64,000 nt of DNA, taken from Pogostemon cablin (lineage: Eukaryota > Streptophyta > Magnoliopsida > Lamiales > Lamiaceae). The stretch's first letter is position 1. Every line of letters starts with the position of its first letter. Below the pieces are notes generated by a model. That model saw only the letters and a program-made list of their open reading frames with translations, was not told where the DNA came from and made no database searches. The DNA lies in NCBI GenBank assembly GCA_023678885.1, contig CM042986.1, positions 2,108,001 to 2,172,000 of the forward strand, written 5' to 3'. Shown in pieces: positions 34,750-45,998 of this stretch. The position numbers were made by a program, and so were the translations under genes.

Positions 34750-37700
34750 TCAAGAATCAATGGCAGGAAGCGCAGTTTCGATATTTGAAGGCATTATGAT
34801 GTTGAAGCCATCTGCGCCTGTGGATATGAGCATTCCAGGAATCTGTGAATGCCAGTGGAGTTCTTTCAAGTCCTTTTGACCCTGCAGAAAGAAAAACAGG
34901 TTTGATGCGATGCTGTGAACGAAAAAATTATGTTTTCCTTGAAACATTACCTGATGAACAAAGAGAAGTTGTGGTGGCAAGTCTGTGGGGGCGTTTATTT
35001 GCTCCTTTGTCTTAGCTTTAAACTCGGCTTCCTCTTCTTCGTCCCTCTCGAGCGAAAGGTCCCATACTCTGAAGTCAGAGAAAAAATCATACACTTGAAT
35101 TGCAAGTTTGACGATGGAATTCATTAATATTTCACTATCTTAAGGTTTCTTACGTCAGTTGATTGTCTGATGAATTTACTGCTAAGGTGGATGCCTCGTG
35201 TGGACTCCACTCAATGGATGTAATGGGATGCTTGTGATAATCAAAGCGTGCAACAACTGAGTCTGCTTCCTGTGGGAGGAAAAAAGACTGTTGAGAAAAA
35301 AAGAAAGGGTGAGGGCCGTCGTGAAATTACAACGCTTAATACCTTGAGCAGTCTCAAATCTCGGATGGTAAATGTCCCATCATCACAACCAGATGCCAGC
35401 ATGCAGCTTGCCAGGCTAGTCAAAGAAATTAGCAGCAAAATTAAAAAATGACCAAAGAAATATCACAGCATGACAGAGTGGCTCCAAAAAAGCAAGTTAT
35501 AATCACCTGTTCCATGTTATAACATTAACGTCAGCTTCATGTGCTTTGATAGAAACTGCAGGAGACTTCCCCAAACGAATATCCCAAATTGCAATGTTTC
35601 CATCAACTGAGCATGAAGCAAATACATGTGGTTCTGTAGGACTCCACTGCAAATAAGTAACAAACAATAATTAATGAATGCAGTAAGATACAGTATATGT
35701 ACAGGATACACAGTGACAGTGGGGACGTGATGAGAACCTGTAAATCTTCAACACTAGCAGTATGACCAACAAAGGGCTTAGAGTCGATATTCCATGTTGA
35801 ATCAGATGTGGGTTCCCAAAGATAAATAAAGTTCTTGCAGTCCCCTGCAGGAATCGGAGCAAAAAAGACAATGAACTTTAAGAGTCTTGAAGAATAAAAG
35901 AAAATTCATCACACTAATCTGTGACGAGAGGAGGTTGGGATTTAAATGTCCTTAATTCTACTTCCAAATTGTAGATGGGTTAAAGCTTTTGAAAGAGGAA
36001 GAAATGGAGAAGCCATCATGCTGTACCTGTGACGAGCCTTCCAGGAACAAGAGGACTCCAGTCAATGGCATAACCTTCATCCTTATGTCCAGTAAATTTA
36101 ACTAAAGGGGCTTGACTGAACACAGTTGTTCCACCATGAATAGCTGCCGCATCAGACTCTACCAATGTATTCAGATGAGAGCTGACGTCCCAGACCTTCA
36201 ACATCAATTGTGTCAGAAAAAAAAATTGAAATGGCTTTATCATTACAAATCATAATTTTACAAGAATCTAAATTTGGCCTTGCCTTTAATATTTATACAA
36301 AATAACTTACTTCAAGTTCATAAAATATAAGTCTGAAAGTTCCAAAGTTTTCCAATTAATAAAAGTTTAAAAATGAAATCAAGCCATCACTGACAACCAG
36401 ATTTGCTTTTTCAAAGAGAGAAAAAAAAATATAAGATTTTACCTGAACATGACCAGTGTCTGCCCAGGAGGCACAAATATTAGGATGTTGTCGCATGGCT
36501 CGTATACGGTTCACACCTCCTTCATGAGAAACCTTGCGAAGCTGTAGGCACATTGTGGAGAAGGTACCAAATCACTCAGAAGAAGTAATTATAAATTAAA
36601 CTAAAATACGATAACAGCAGCACAATAAAAATATACCTGCAAAACAGGAAGCCCAAGTTCACCATCATCCTCATCATCCTCACTGTCACTACACTCACTC
36701 TCCATGTCAGAACCAGCGCCATTTGACTTTTGAGGCACTAATTCACGTCTTTTTCCAGAAATATTCAGGATCTTAAATATTCCAATATAGTTCTTGGAGG
36801 AATTTTCTGCCTATCAAATGGAAAAAGTAAATTTGATTAATATAAAACTCAACCCAAAAATTAAACACAAAACTCATCATCTTAAACCATGGCCAATGGA
36901 CATTTCTAGGTTCTGGGTATTTACACTAAAGGAACATAAATAAAAATTGGAAAGGCTTCCGCACTATGGTTGACGACATAATGAAACACCTTCAGGTTCA
37001 AAAACAAATAATCTCATCATTAAAATTTATCGAAAATATGCTGACTAAGTAGCAAACCTTTGTAATTCACAAAAAATAAAATCCCATATGCTTGTATGGT
37101 TCTAGCATCTGCATATCAAGTATTAACACTGTAGTCGGAGAAAGCTAATTCATCCACATTGTTAAGTTAAGTCACCTGTGTTCCAGCAATACCGTACACA
37201 GTGTGAGGAAAATTGGAGCGCACCAACCCCAAGGAATCACGCAATATATCAAAACTGGCCCAATCAAATAATAAATAAAATCAGGACACCGAAATATGGC
37301 TCTTAAAAAACCAAAATAAATAGCAAAAGATAAGAATTGTTAGAGGGATTAGTGACAGAATGGTAGAAATATAGGTGCTCAAAAGTATATTTACAACGGC
37401 TCCCAGGTTCAAGTTTATATTTACAACGGCTCCCAGTTACAAGTTTATATATACAATGGCTCCCGGTTTCAAGTTTTCGTTAACAAGCATGCCAAATTCA
37501 TCTGAAGGAAGTAATCACAAGCCCGATATTAAAACTAAGAATGCTAATTAATGACGACACCGCTTGCTTCCCTGTTACGTGCATTGAGATATACATACAG
37601 ACTTCGAGCATAATACACAATCACAAGGTTGATGATTGATTAAGTTATGTTTACTATATTTTTTTTTTCAAAAGAACATTTCTCCACCTCCTGACCATCC

Positions 37701-38163
37701 CCATAATAGAAAGAAGAGAACACACATATTCATGCAGAGAAAGACACTGTCATGTTCATCAATATGAAAAAGGAACAAATTAGATATTACCTCAAACAAG
37801 GCCATCCAATGTGAAAAGCATGAAAAGAATTGTAAGCAGAAGGATCACATTGAAGCTCCTCTCCATCCTCCAATTTATCTACACCCGGTTGCCACACCTT
37901 TGCCTCAATCGCATGCGCCGAATTTGATGATCCTTCACCTTTCTTTGACCCCTTTAAAAAATCAATTCATTAATCAGCAGCTATTCGAGTAGATAAACTC
38001 AAAATTGGAATGAAACATAATCAATTGAGTTAATAGATTGATAGTATCCCAGAATAATTGAAAAAAGAAAAATACCCAATTAAAATTAGGGGGAAAAAAA
38101 AAACGAATTTCATACTTTGTTCTTGCGCTTTGCCTTCTTGGGATTCTTCAGGCTGCGAACCAT
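34750..38163 (-). CDS. GRWD1: GRWD1-like WD40 ribosome-biogenesis protein
   Basis: Twelve reverse-strand exons (38116-38163, 37791-37951, 37176-37254, 36637-36810, 36443-36541, 36027-36195, 35738-35844, 35507-35646, 35343-35415, 35154-35269, 34951-35068, 34750-34881) join in phase to 471 residues. A basic nuclear-localisation-like N-terminus (MVRSLKNPKKAKRKNKGSKK) is followed by a CAF1C/H4-binding-type segment (HAFHIGWPCLSFDILRD). An acidic run (MESECSDSEDDEDDGE) gives the family its glutamate-rich name. Then come WD repeats: GHKDEGYAIDWSPL, GHTASVEDLQWSPTEPHVF, AHEADVNVITWNS, HKHPITSIEWSPHE. It ends PPQLLFVHQGQKDLKELHWH. GRWD1/Rrb1 chaperones uL3 and histones in the nucleolus. Arabidopsis counterpart from memory: At2g19540. 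Confidence 0.94.
37391..37480 (-). repeat. Three-copy 30-bp tandem repeat in GRWD1-like intron 2
   Basis: Three 30-bp units (37391, 37421, 37451) carry (T/A)TACAA(C/T)GGCTCCC followed by TTCAAGTTTAT-like sequence. They are entirely intronic. Confidence 0.9.
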
Positions 38164-38239
38164 TATCGGATTTTGAGGTTATCTGAACAGAAGTGTAAAA
38201 ATGGTGAGGAGCAGAAACCGATTTGCAGAAGGGTTTTGC

Positions 38240-38346
38240 TAGGGTTTATCTCGTATCAGAGTATTACCAAAGAAGCCCCAAAATCGCTGTTATTATGGGC
38301 CGGACCAGGGCTAATGAAAAGTGGATTATAATTAAGGAATTGGGCC
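38240..38346 (-). promoter_or_regulatory. Telo-box and site II motifs of the GRWD1-like promoter
   Basis: On the reverse strand, the telo-box AAACCCTA lies at 38240-38247, 77 bases upstream of the ATG at 38163. TGGGCC site II motifs lie at 38296-38301 and 38341-38346 (read on the plus strand). This combination is characteristic of plant ribosomal-protein and ribosome-biogenesis genes and fits the encoded protein. Confidence 0.65.
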
Positions 38347-38544
38347 TGCTAAGGAAATTTAGAAAATTGGGTCTCATAATTATTAAATTGAAAAAAGAAA
38401 AGGTATGCTTTTGGATAACTCAAGTCAACCACACCGTTGACCTGGAAAATTGCATATGTATGTACAATCTTGTTACATTTTGGTGTTACATCTGCATTTG
38501 CTGTTACACGCGTTAGATGAGTGACATGTATGTGGAGAGGAAAA

Positions 38545-38616
38545 TCTCAATATTTTCCTTAGGGTTGATTGTTAGGATAATCTCAATATTTTCCTTAGGG
38601 TTGATTGTTAGGATAT
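38545..38616 (+). repeat. Two-copy 36-bp tandem repeat
   Basis: Two perfect or near-perfect 36-bp units begin TCTCAATATTTTCCTTAGGG (38545 and 38581). They lie between the divergent GRWD1-like and CASP-like genes. Confidence 0.93.
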
Positions 38617-38895
38617 AAAATAGTTTACCCTACGTGTCAATCATCCAATAGAGATTTGTAATAGGTGATGTAACAGCAAAATGTAACAGGAGATTCGAAC
38701 CGATCAACGTCAATTACGAGCAAGAACACAAAGTTCCAGTTTGTGGCGGTCAATTCTCGGATGCATCGATCATCTGTCGTAATAATTTATCCATGGAAAA
38801 CATCTCCGAATCAAGACAAAGTCAAATGGACTACAAACGGAAGGTGACATGGCTGACATCGACTCACAAACATTGTTCCGATCAAGAGAAAGATT

Positions 38896-39710
38896 ATGGC
38901 AAATCCCGACGGTCCCAAAACACAGAATGTGGCAGAATCACCACCGCCGCCATCCACCGTAGAGTTGGAGAGTGGGGCCGTGGCCGGTGGTGGAGTTTCA
39001 GAAGTCGTGCAGAGGTGGAAAAGAGAAGATCTTTTGAATAAATGCTCATTGGCTTTGCGGGTTTTCAGCTTCATTTTCTCTCCCTTGGCCTTTATTCTCA
39101 TGGCTAGTAATAAACATGGTGATTGGCAAAATTTTGATAAATATGAAGCATACAGGTTATAAAATTAAAGTTCTTCATTTAATTTTAGTTATTCTTCTGC
39201 TCTTCTTGTCTGATCCTCGTTTTTCGCCTATGATATTTAGGTATCTATTGGCAATATCAATTCTATACAGGATTGCAGTCTCTGAAACAAATTTATCAGC
39301 TCTCTACTGGCAGAGACATGTTTTCTGGGAAGAAACAGTGTTTCGCCATAGTAGATTTTTGTGGTGATCAGGTTGGTTTTTTTCTGACAAAATTTTAATG
39401 AAAACTCAATCACTGTCTAGATCATTACACTGAATTCTTTCTGGGATTACAGATTATGGCATACTTGTTGATATCAGCAGCCTCATCAGCAGCTCCATTG
39501 ACAAACAGGCTAAGAGAAGTAGAAGATAACTTATTTACAGACACCTCAGCAGCAGCAATCAGCATGGGATTCTTGGCTTTCTTCTTTTTGGCGTTTTCAT
39601 CTCTTATTTCTGGATACAAACTTTCAAAACAATCTTACATACAATCACCAACCTTTTTTTGTGCTCTTGTTCATTTTCAGACATTTGATAGTGATTTGAA
39701 AACGAATTGA
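38896..39710 (+). pseudogene. CASPL4B1: CASP-like protein 4B, apparent frameshift in exon 2
   Basis: Exons 38896-39155, 39241-39371 and 39453-39710. This is a four-helix MARVEL-type plasma-membrane protein related to Casparian-strip CASPs. Visible parts: a hydrophilic N-terminus (MANPDGPKTQNVAE), VVQRWKREDLLNKCSLALRV, TM1 (FSFIFSPLAFILMASNKHG), RYLLAISILY, then in another frame GLQSLKQIYQLSTGRDMFSG and FAIVDFCGDQ. Exon 3 gives IMAYLLISAASSAAPLTN, FTDTSAAAISMGFLAFFFL and SGYKLSKQSYI plus about 20 extra residues. The frame changes at about 39269, within CTATACAGGATTG. The family would need two more bases here (TACACAGG), so a 2-bp loss is likely. No alternative splice site repairs it. It could be real pseudogenisation or a sequence error. 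Confidence 0.85.
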
Positions 39711-40030
39711 ACAGAAGCAGAATAAGTATTTATGTAAGTATAGACTAGTCAACATTGCACAAATAATTCATCTTGTAATAAGTTGAATCTTACAATTATC
39801 AACAACGAGTGAATACTGAATTTATCATAAAGTCTAAAGAAAAAGAAGAAAATTATTGACATTGAATATGAATCTCACTAACATTAATGGAACTAAACCT
39901 TTTATTTGGCAACTGTGCAGCTTCAGTTAGTTACTGCAGAACAAATGGCCCTAAACTAAAAATTAAATGAATTCTGAATATACAACAACAAAAAAAATGG
40001 CTTAACACAAGCTAAGAATCTGCCTGCACA
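39711..40030. other. Short convergent intergenic interval
   Basis: AT-rich DNA between the 3' ends of the CASP-like gene (forward) and the WRKY gene (reverse). It probably contains both 3' untranslated regions. Nothing else is seen. Confidence 0.6.
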
Positions 40031-41752
40031 TCAAAAATCGAAAAATGAGTGATCTTTAGGTTCTTGTTTGGCAATGGACAAGCCATTATTTGTATGATTC
40101 ATGTAAGCACCTGAAGAATTTCCAAAACCCGAAAACGCGAAATCATTCACATTCTGCAGCATCTGAGGGTTATAAGGTCCTTGCAGCGCAGTCGGGACGG
40201 AGTAATTCGTGTCGTTGGAATATCTACTCACGGGTGATGGCCTAATAGCCTGTGGTCTGCTTAGTGCGTGACTTCCACTTCCTCTTGCAGCAGGAACGTC
40301 GTGGTTGTGTTTCCCTTCGTATGTGGTGATCACTGCTCGCAAGTCATGATTAGCTCGTTCGACGTGCTTCCTAACAGGACACCCGTTGTAAGTACACTTG
40401 TAATAACTCCTAGGATTGGGATTGCCCTTCACAACTTTCTGACCATACTTCCTCCACCTATAACCATCATCAAGAATGTCGATTTCGCTAGTGGTCTGCA
40501 CGACGATTCTAGGCTCTCGAACTGTTCTACTTCCGGAAGCTGAAATGCCCTCATTCTCATCCTCCCCTTTCCTGACAAATCACACCAAACATAAAAACAT
40601 AAGATTCAATCCCTTATTCTAATTTGATCTCAATTCTCTTATATACATCAAACAAGTCATAAAGCTCACCATCTCTTGGCTTCAGGCTCATTCTCGTCCT
40701 CGAAACCCTGCTCGAAATCATTATCACCGAAAGAAGCAGTCGAATTCTCTGCATTTTCAAGAAACGAGGTGTTCGTTTGGTTGTAAGCAGATGCTCTTTT
40801 ATTGGATTGGGGCTTTGCGTGATTGTGACTTCCCTTGTACACAATCTCAGTGATGTGTCCATCCAAGTTGGTTTCGACCTTCTTCTTGGTCGGACAATTT
40901 GGGAAAGTGCACTTGAAGTAACTACGAGGATTCTCGCTGCCTTTCACTTGTTTCTGTCCATATTTCCTCCAATTGTACCCATCATCCGACTTCTTCTGCT
41001 CTCTAACATACTGTGATGGCTGGATTTGTGGGGCTTGAATTGTGGAATCAACTTCTTGTTGCTTTTTTAATGAATCCTGTTTATTACAAATTCAGATCAG
41101 ACACCAAACGAAAATGAAATAGAAACATCAAACATGTTATAAACACCCCTCGTGAATAAGGAAACCTAGACAATCGAATTCCACCATTATTCAATGATCA
41201 GTCCAAGTGATTTAAGGATGAAAGAAAGCATTAATACCGTTGAATTCATTCCTTCAGAAAAGAGGGACGATGAGGAATTGGACTGCCTTGGTTGAGATTG
41301 GAATGAGAAATCGGGAAATCCTCTGCCCGTTTCCTCGGAGGGCAGCCCAGTGAACCTTCCGGTGGTCGGAGATGGAACAACCTACAAAAACACAACATTG
41401 AAATCGGTAAGTACATCACAAAATTACAAGCTACAATTCGCGTTAATTTCGTGTGAATTAAGGATAAACTTACATCGGACGACGTAAACAGGGCAGGAGA
41501 ATCGAGAAAACCAGAAGTGGGGGAGAAATATGAAGAAGGTGAAATTGGGAATGGCTTGTAGCTGTTTGGAGTTTCAATACTGGTGTGTTGATATTCCCAG
41601 TTAAACATCGATTTATCTTGGTCTGATTCATCGTATTTGGTCGACGCAAGAAGATCAGTGAACGAATTCATGTACTGCGTCGTCGAGAAATTAGATAAAT
41701 TGTAATGAATTGGATTAACAGGAGTGTTCAAGCTTCCTCCAGAAGACGCCAT
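40031..41752 (-). CDS. WRKY33: WRKY33-like group I WRKY transcription factor
   Basis: Reverse exons 41474-41752, 41238-41381, 40670-41076 and 40031-40571 join in phase to 456 residues. The N-terminus has a cluster of Ser-Pro sites (FPISPSSYFSPTSGFLDSP, and VVPSPTTGRF across the exon join), the MAP-kinase docking and phosphorylation feature of WRKY33-type proteins. The N-terminal WRKY domain has DDGYNWRKYGQKQVKGSENP with C-X4-C and HNH. The C-terminal WRKY domain has DDGYRWRKYGQKVVKGNPNP with its zinc ligands and GKHNHDVPAARGSG. The tail KQEPKDHSFFDF resembles WRKY33. It binds W-boxes and activates defence genes (camalexin-type, necrotroph response). The usual intron inside the C-terminal WRKY domain is absent. 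Confidence 0.93.
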
Positions 41753-41874
41753 TTGTTTGATCTGGTGTGGATCTTGGTGCGTGTGTGTGAGAGAGAGAGA
41801 GGGGTTTTAGAACTGATTTTGGAGATAGAGGAGAAGGTGGAGCGAGAGTTTAGAAAGTGTCGGAATGGAACAGA

Positions 41875-41999
41875 AATATATACCAATATAGTTTTGGGGG
41901 AGAGACAGTGTGTGTGAGGGCCCCACAGACGGTTCTGAGAAGGCAACAAGAGCCTTTGACTGTGGAAATTGGATGTTGGTCAAACTAGTGTGTTTGACC
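41875..41999 (-). promoter_or_regulatory. TATA box and W-box cluster of the WRKY33-like gene
   Basis: TATATATT (reverse; 41875-41882) lies ~125 bases before the ATG at 41752. Three W-boxes follow within 44 bases: TTGACT at 41956-41961, TTGACC (reverse) at 41978-41983 and TTGACC at 41994-41999. Three clustered W-boxes near the TATA box are known for the Arabidopsis WRKY33 promoter, where WRKY proteins including WRKY33 itself bind. Autoregulation is inferred. Confidence 0.7.
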
Positions 42000-42600
42000 C
42001 GGTCCATAAGGCTGAGTCAGACGAGATCCATCAGCAGATAAATCCACGTCATTTAATTTATTTAATTAATATTGCTTCATTTCTATAATTAAACCCAAAA
42101 TCACTTCACTAAATGGCACTTGGCACTACAAGCTTAAGAAATGAATATTGTTGGATCCTATTACAGGGGGCCCCACCTGGAGGGAAATATACAATCCTTG
42201 ATAATTTTTTCTTTTTTAAATGGAAAAATATCACAAATTAAATAGTCCTAAAATAAGCTTTACAAAGCCATGCAATGCCAAAGGCTTAACAAAAAACAAA
42301 AACAGCTAATTTCAGGTGAACCCTATAAACAACACACACTGCAGAGTCTCCCAGCATAAACAGATTCTTCTCCAGGCTCAACGGCTGTCTCGTCTCGTCT
42401 CGTCCCTCCCGTCTGCGATGCTCGTCTCGTTCTCCACCGTGGAATACACAGGAATAGGATCACCTCAGTCTGCATCCTCCAACTGTAGTTTCCAACACTT
42501 GGGGTCTAACTCAGCCTATCAATCAACAAACATCCATCTCAGACACTTCATTCACAAAGAACACATGCATAGTATCCTGTGGACAGTATAGGAGTAGATA
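42000..42600. other. Intergenic between WRKY promoter and F-box/LRR 3' end
   Basis: No gene supported. The right half (about 42300-42600), with CTCGTCTCGTCTCGTCCC and the following exon-like composition, probably contains the 3' untranslated region of the reverse-strand F-box gene. Confidence 0.5.
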
Positions 42601-45600
42601 TCATACCCGAAATAGTTTTTCCCTCCACTGGAAATTACAGCCACGAGCCTCCAGATGTTCAAAAAGACATCGAGGCAGCAAGGATTTGTACGACGCCTGA
42701 AGCTTGAGTTTAGTCAGTCCACCACATGCCAACAGCGCAGCCGCCAATCCACTCGGTGTCAAACCATCCTGGTGGAGTATGGTGATGCCCTGTAGACAGC
42801 TGATACTCGCAAGTGACAACAGCCCCAAGTCCGTCACTGAGGTGTACGACAGATTTATCTGCATGTTGATGATTCTTCAGACGTATGATTTCAAGAGAGT
42901 GAGACGAGGGGGAAATTAAATTCATCAGACCTGTTTGAGGTTTTGAGAGAAGTGTGAAAGAGGAATCATGCCCCCATCATCGATGTTGGGACACTTCTTT
43001 ATGTCTAGCTTAGAAAGCTGCTTGCATCCCACAGCTACAGCTGCTAGACCTAAAGAAGTAATGAGAGGGCATCCTCGACTTTCTAGTGTGTTCAGCTTGG
43101 AACATTTTGACAATGCCATCAAGGATCGATCAGAAATAGATGTACAATACGATATGTTAATCGTTTTGATGCCAGGGCAACCGGCAGCAATGGCCAAAAT
43201 ACTTGAATCACTAATTCCTGCTGATCTGAAATAAAAGAAAAATCTCAATTCAGACAAGAAAGATGTTTTGTACTGATCTTGAAGGAGGTTTTTCATACTC
43301 AGTTACTCATATCAACCTGTACAAAACAAATTAAAATGAAAAAAAATCTGAACCACACAATAATATCCACACCTGTATAAGTCTATCTCCCTGAGTTTTG
43401 AACATGAAGCGCCAATTCGAGTTAGACCCTCATCAGTTATATTCAGACAAATTCCCAACTTCAAGCTCGATAGCTGCGAGCACCTTGAGATGAACTTCAA
43501 GCCTGCATCCATATACATTAAATCACTCTCACTATTTTGATTACTTGTCAGTTGTCACTACTAAATATTAACTAATGCCTGTAAAATAATTTTACCTTCA
43601 TCGTCTATTTCGTTATCTGTGAGGTCAAGCTCCTCAAGACAAGGGCATCGCTGTCCTATCAAAACAAAAGCTTCGGCTGCAATCAAGGTGCAGGATTCCA
43701 TCTTGAGGGAAACGAGGGAGGTACATGAATTTGTTATGTCAGCAAGAGAAACATGGGTAATTTTGCGACAACAGGTGATGTCTAGGTTTTTCAAGTCCTT
43801 ATGTTTAGTAACGATGGAGGAGAGTCCTTCATCGGTCACTCCTACACATTTACTTAAGCTCAGATCCCTCAGGGATACACACCAGTTTCCAATGGCCTTC
43901 AGTCCAGCACAAGTGACCTGGCAGTCATCTAGTTTTAAAGACTGTAACATCGGAAGCTTTCTCAAACTATCAGCAAGAGCAAGATCCACCTGAAAATTTC
44001 GTTGATGACAAGTTACAACAGAAATTCTGGAGCCCAGGAAAGAGGAAAAGATGGTGGAGACTCACTTGAGAACCATATGATAAGACAAGTTGCCTCAGAC
44101 ATTTAGCTGCAGTGGTCAGAGAAGACAAGCCCACATGAGTTACATTCTCACAGCTAGATATGTCAAGTGTCTGTTCACGTGCAGAACCGTTAGTTGCAGG
44201 TAAAATAATCTGAGTACTAAATAAAATGTAGTCTACTAAATTTGAAATCAAGTAGGTACCTCCAATGAGTTGCATTCTATACTTAGAGCAGACAGGTTAT
44301 CATCATCAAGTCCGAAACACCCTTCCAAAAACAAATCTTCAAGGTGTTGCAACTCTAAGATTTGTGATAAGCACTTATTGGTTATCTGCATTAAACAAAA
44401 TAAGACATTAGACAACAAAAATGTCTTGCTCCACACAGCACTGTGGTAATCCATAAAGGAATATCCTTTCACATTACTTCTGAGAAAAACTTAATGAAAT
44501 GCAGTTACACATAAATGTGAATATACAGAAATGAAGGACAGAAGTTGACAAGGTAGTTAAAAAAATGAGTACTCAGCACAACTACCAACATAAATATCAA
44601 AACATCCACATTTGATTAGTAGAATAACTTTATAGAGAACAATAAACTTATTACATATACAAAAGCAGAAGAAAGCCAATATTATCATTTGAGCGCGTAA
44701 AAGAAAGCCAATATTATCATTTGAGCGCGTAAAGTAGATGACCGTTGTATTATTTAAACAAATAGAACCAAATTCAGCGCGACAGCCACATTAGACCCAG
44801 TCAGCACTCGACGAAGTGAGTCAGCAATAAACTTATTTTTAATACTTTCTTGTTAAATATAGATAAGTCATGTAGATTGTGGAGTTAAGACCTGAAATAG
44901 CATGCAACATATATTCGCCGCATTTTCAGTACAAGTATCAATATCCAACAACACTTAGCTGTCTACTTAAAGCAACAAGTCAAACAACAGAGTTAAAAAC
45001 TTGAGAAATCAAGTTGAGTAAGCAAATAAGGACAAAGAGGCCTATAGATCAGTATGGGTTGGGGACCTGAATAGAAGAAAAGTATTGTAATTCTCCATTT
45101 ATCTTAAGCAAACAGAAAGCAGAGCAACTAAAATAAATCTCGGACAATCACAAGACATGTCCCTATGATTATCTGCAAAGACTACTACCATTAACAAAAA
45201 GCCAGCATATCAAATATTTAACATCAGAATGTACCATAGATCCTACCAAACGATCATACACAGATCAAGCACACATTAAACTCCACTTGCAGAATAAGTG
45301 ATGAAAAACACACAAGTAAAAACACCAATCCTTAATTTATACTAAATCATTACCGGCAAGTAAGAGAGATCCAAAAGTCGAATATCCTTGCACTTAACAG
45401 CAATCAATCCCACCCCCAAATCACCAACACCCAAGCACCATTTCAAGCTAAGAAACCTCAATTTTTGACACCCTACAGCAATACAACCTATCCCAATATC
45501 AGTAATACATTTACACCTCACCAGCCACAGTTTTTCCAAGTTCTTGGCCTCGGCTATTGCCGCAGCGGCCATGTCCTTAAGCTCCGTGGCATTTGATAGA

Positions 45601-45998
45601 TCAATCTCAACCAAACTCCGACAATTCAAGACCAAATTTGATAACCCCACATGAGTGAAAAACTTGGATTTGGAAAGATTAATTGACCTCAACATTTCCT
45701 TAGAACGACCGGATATCACATCGAGTGAAACATCAGCAACTCTAGGACACAATGAAAGATCGAGATTTGAAACATAAGGGTATCTGTTCAAAACTTTAGT
45801 TAAATGTTCTGAACGAATGGGTTTCAAGAATTTCCTATGGCGAGCCTCAATCGCATAGAACGACTTGCAGACAAGAGAGAACGATTTCTTGTCTAGTGGG
45901 TTTTCTTCGACGAAATCAAGGATTGCAAAAACTATCTCTTCCGAGAGAAAATCAAAGGGGCTGCAGCTGGATTTTGAGACTAATTTCTGCATCTTCAT
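42601..45998 (-). CDS. FBL3: F-box/LRR-repeat protein, FBL3/RAE1 type
   Basis: Reverse exons 45354-45998, 44260-44385, 44066-44170, 43596-43989, 43373-43502, 42931-43225 and 42601-42858 join in phase to 650 residues. The F-box is near the N-terminus (FDFLSEEIVFAILDFVEENP...SFSLVCKSFYAIE, about 14-55). It is followed by about 18 cysteine-containing LRRs (for example NLDLSLCPRVADVSLDVI, LEKLWLVRCKCITDIGIG, LRDLSLSKCVGVTDEGLS, IKTINISYCTSISDRSLM). It is the substrate receptor of an SCF ubiquitin ligase. Arabidopsis At5g01720 (RAE1) targets STOP1 in aluminium and iron responses, so the same role is plausible. Intron 1 is unusually long (~970 bp). Confidence 0.94.
44671..44734 (+). repeat. Two-copy 32-bp tandem repeat in F-box gene intron 1
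   Basis: Two units of GAAAGCCAATATTATCATTT followed by GAGCGCGTAAAA lie back to back at 44671 and 44703. Confidence 0.92.

Noticed and set aside
37791..37951. Possible 1-nt frameshift in GRWD1-like exon 2
   Set aside because: A first hand count gave 160 nt. Recounting gives 161 nt, and all exon phases then close to a 471-residue protein.
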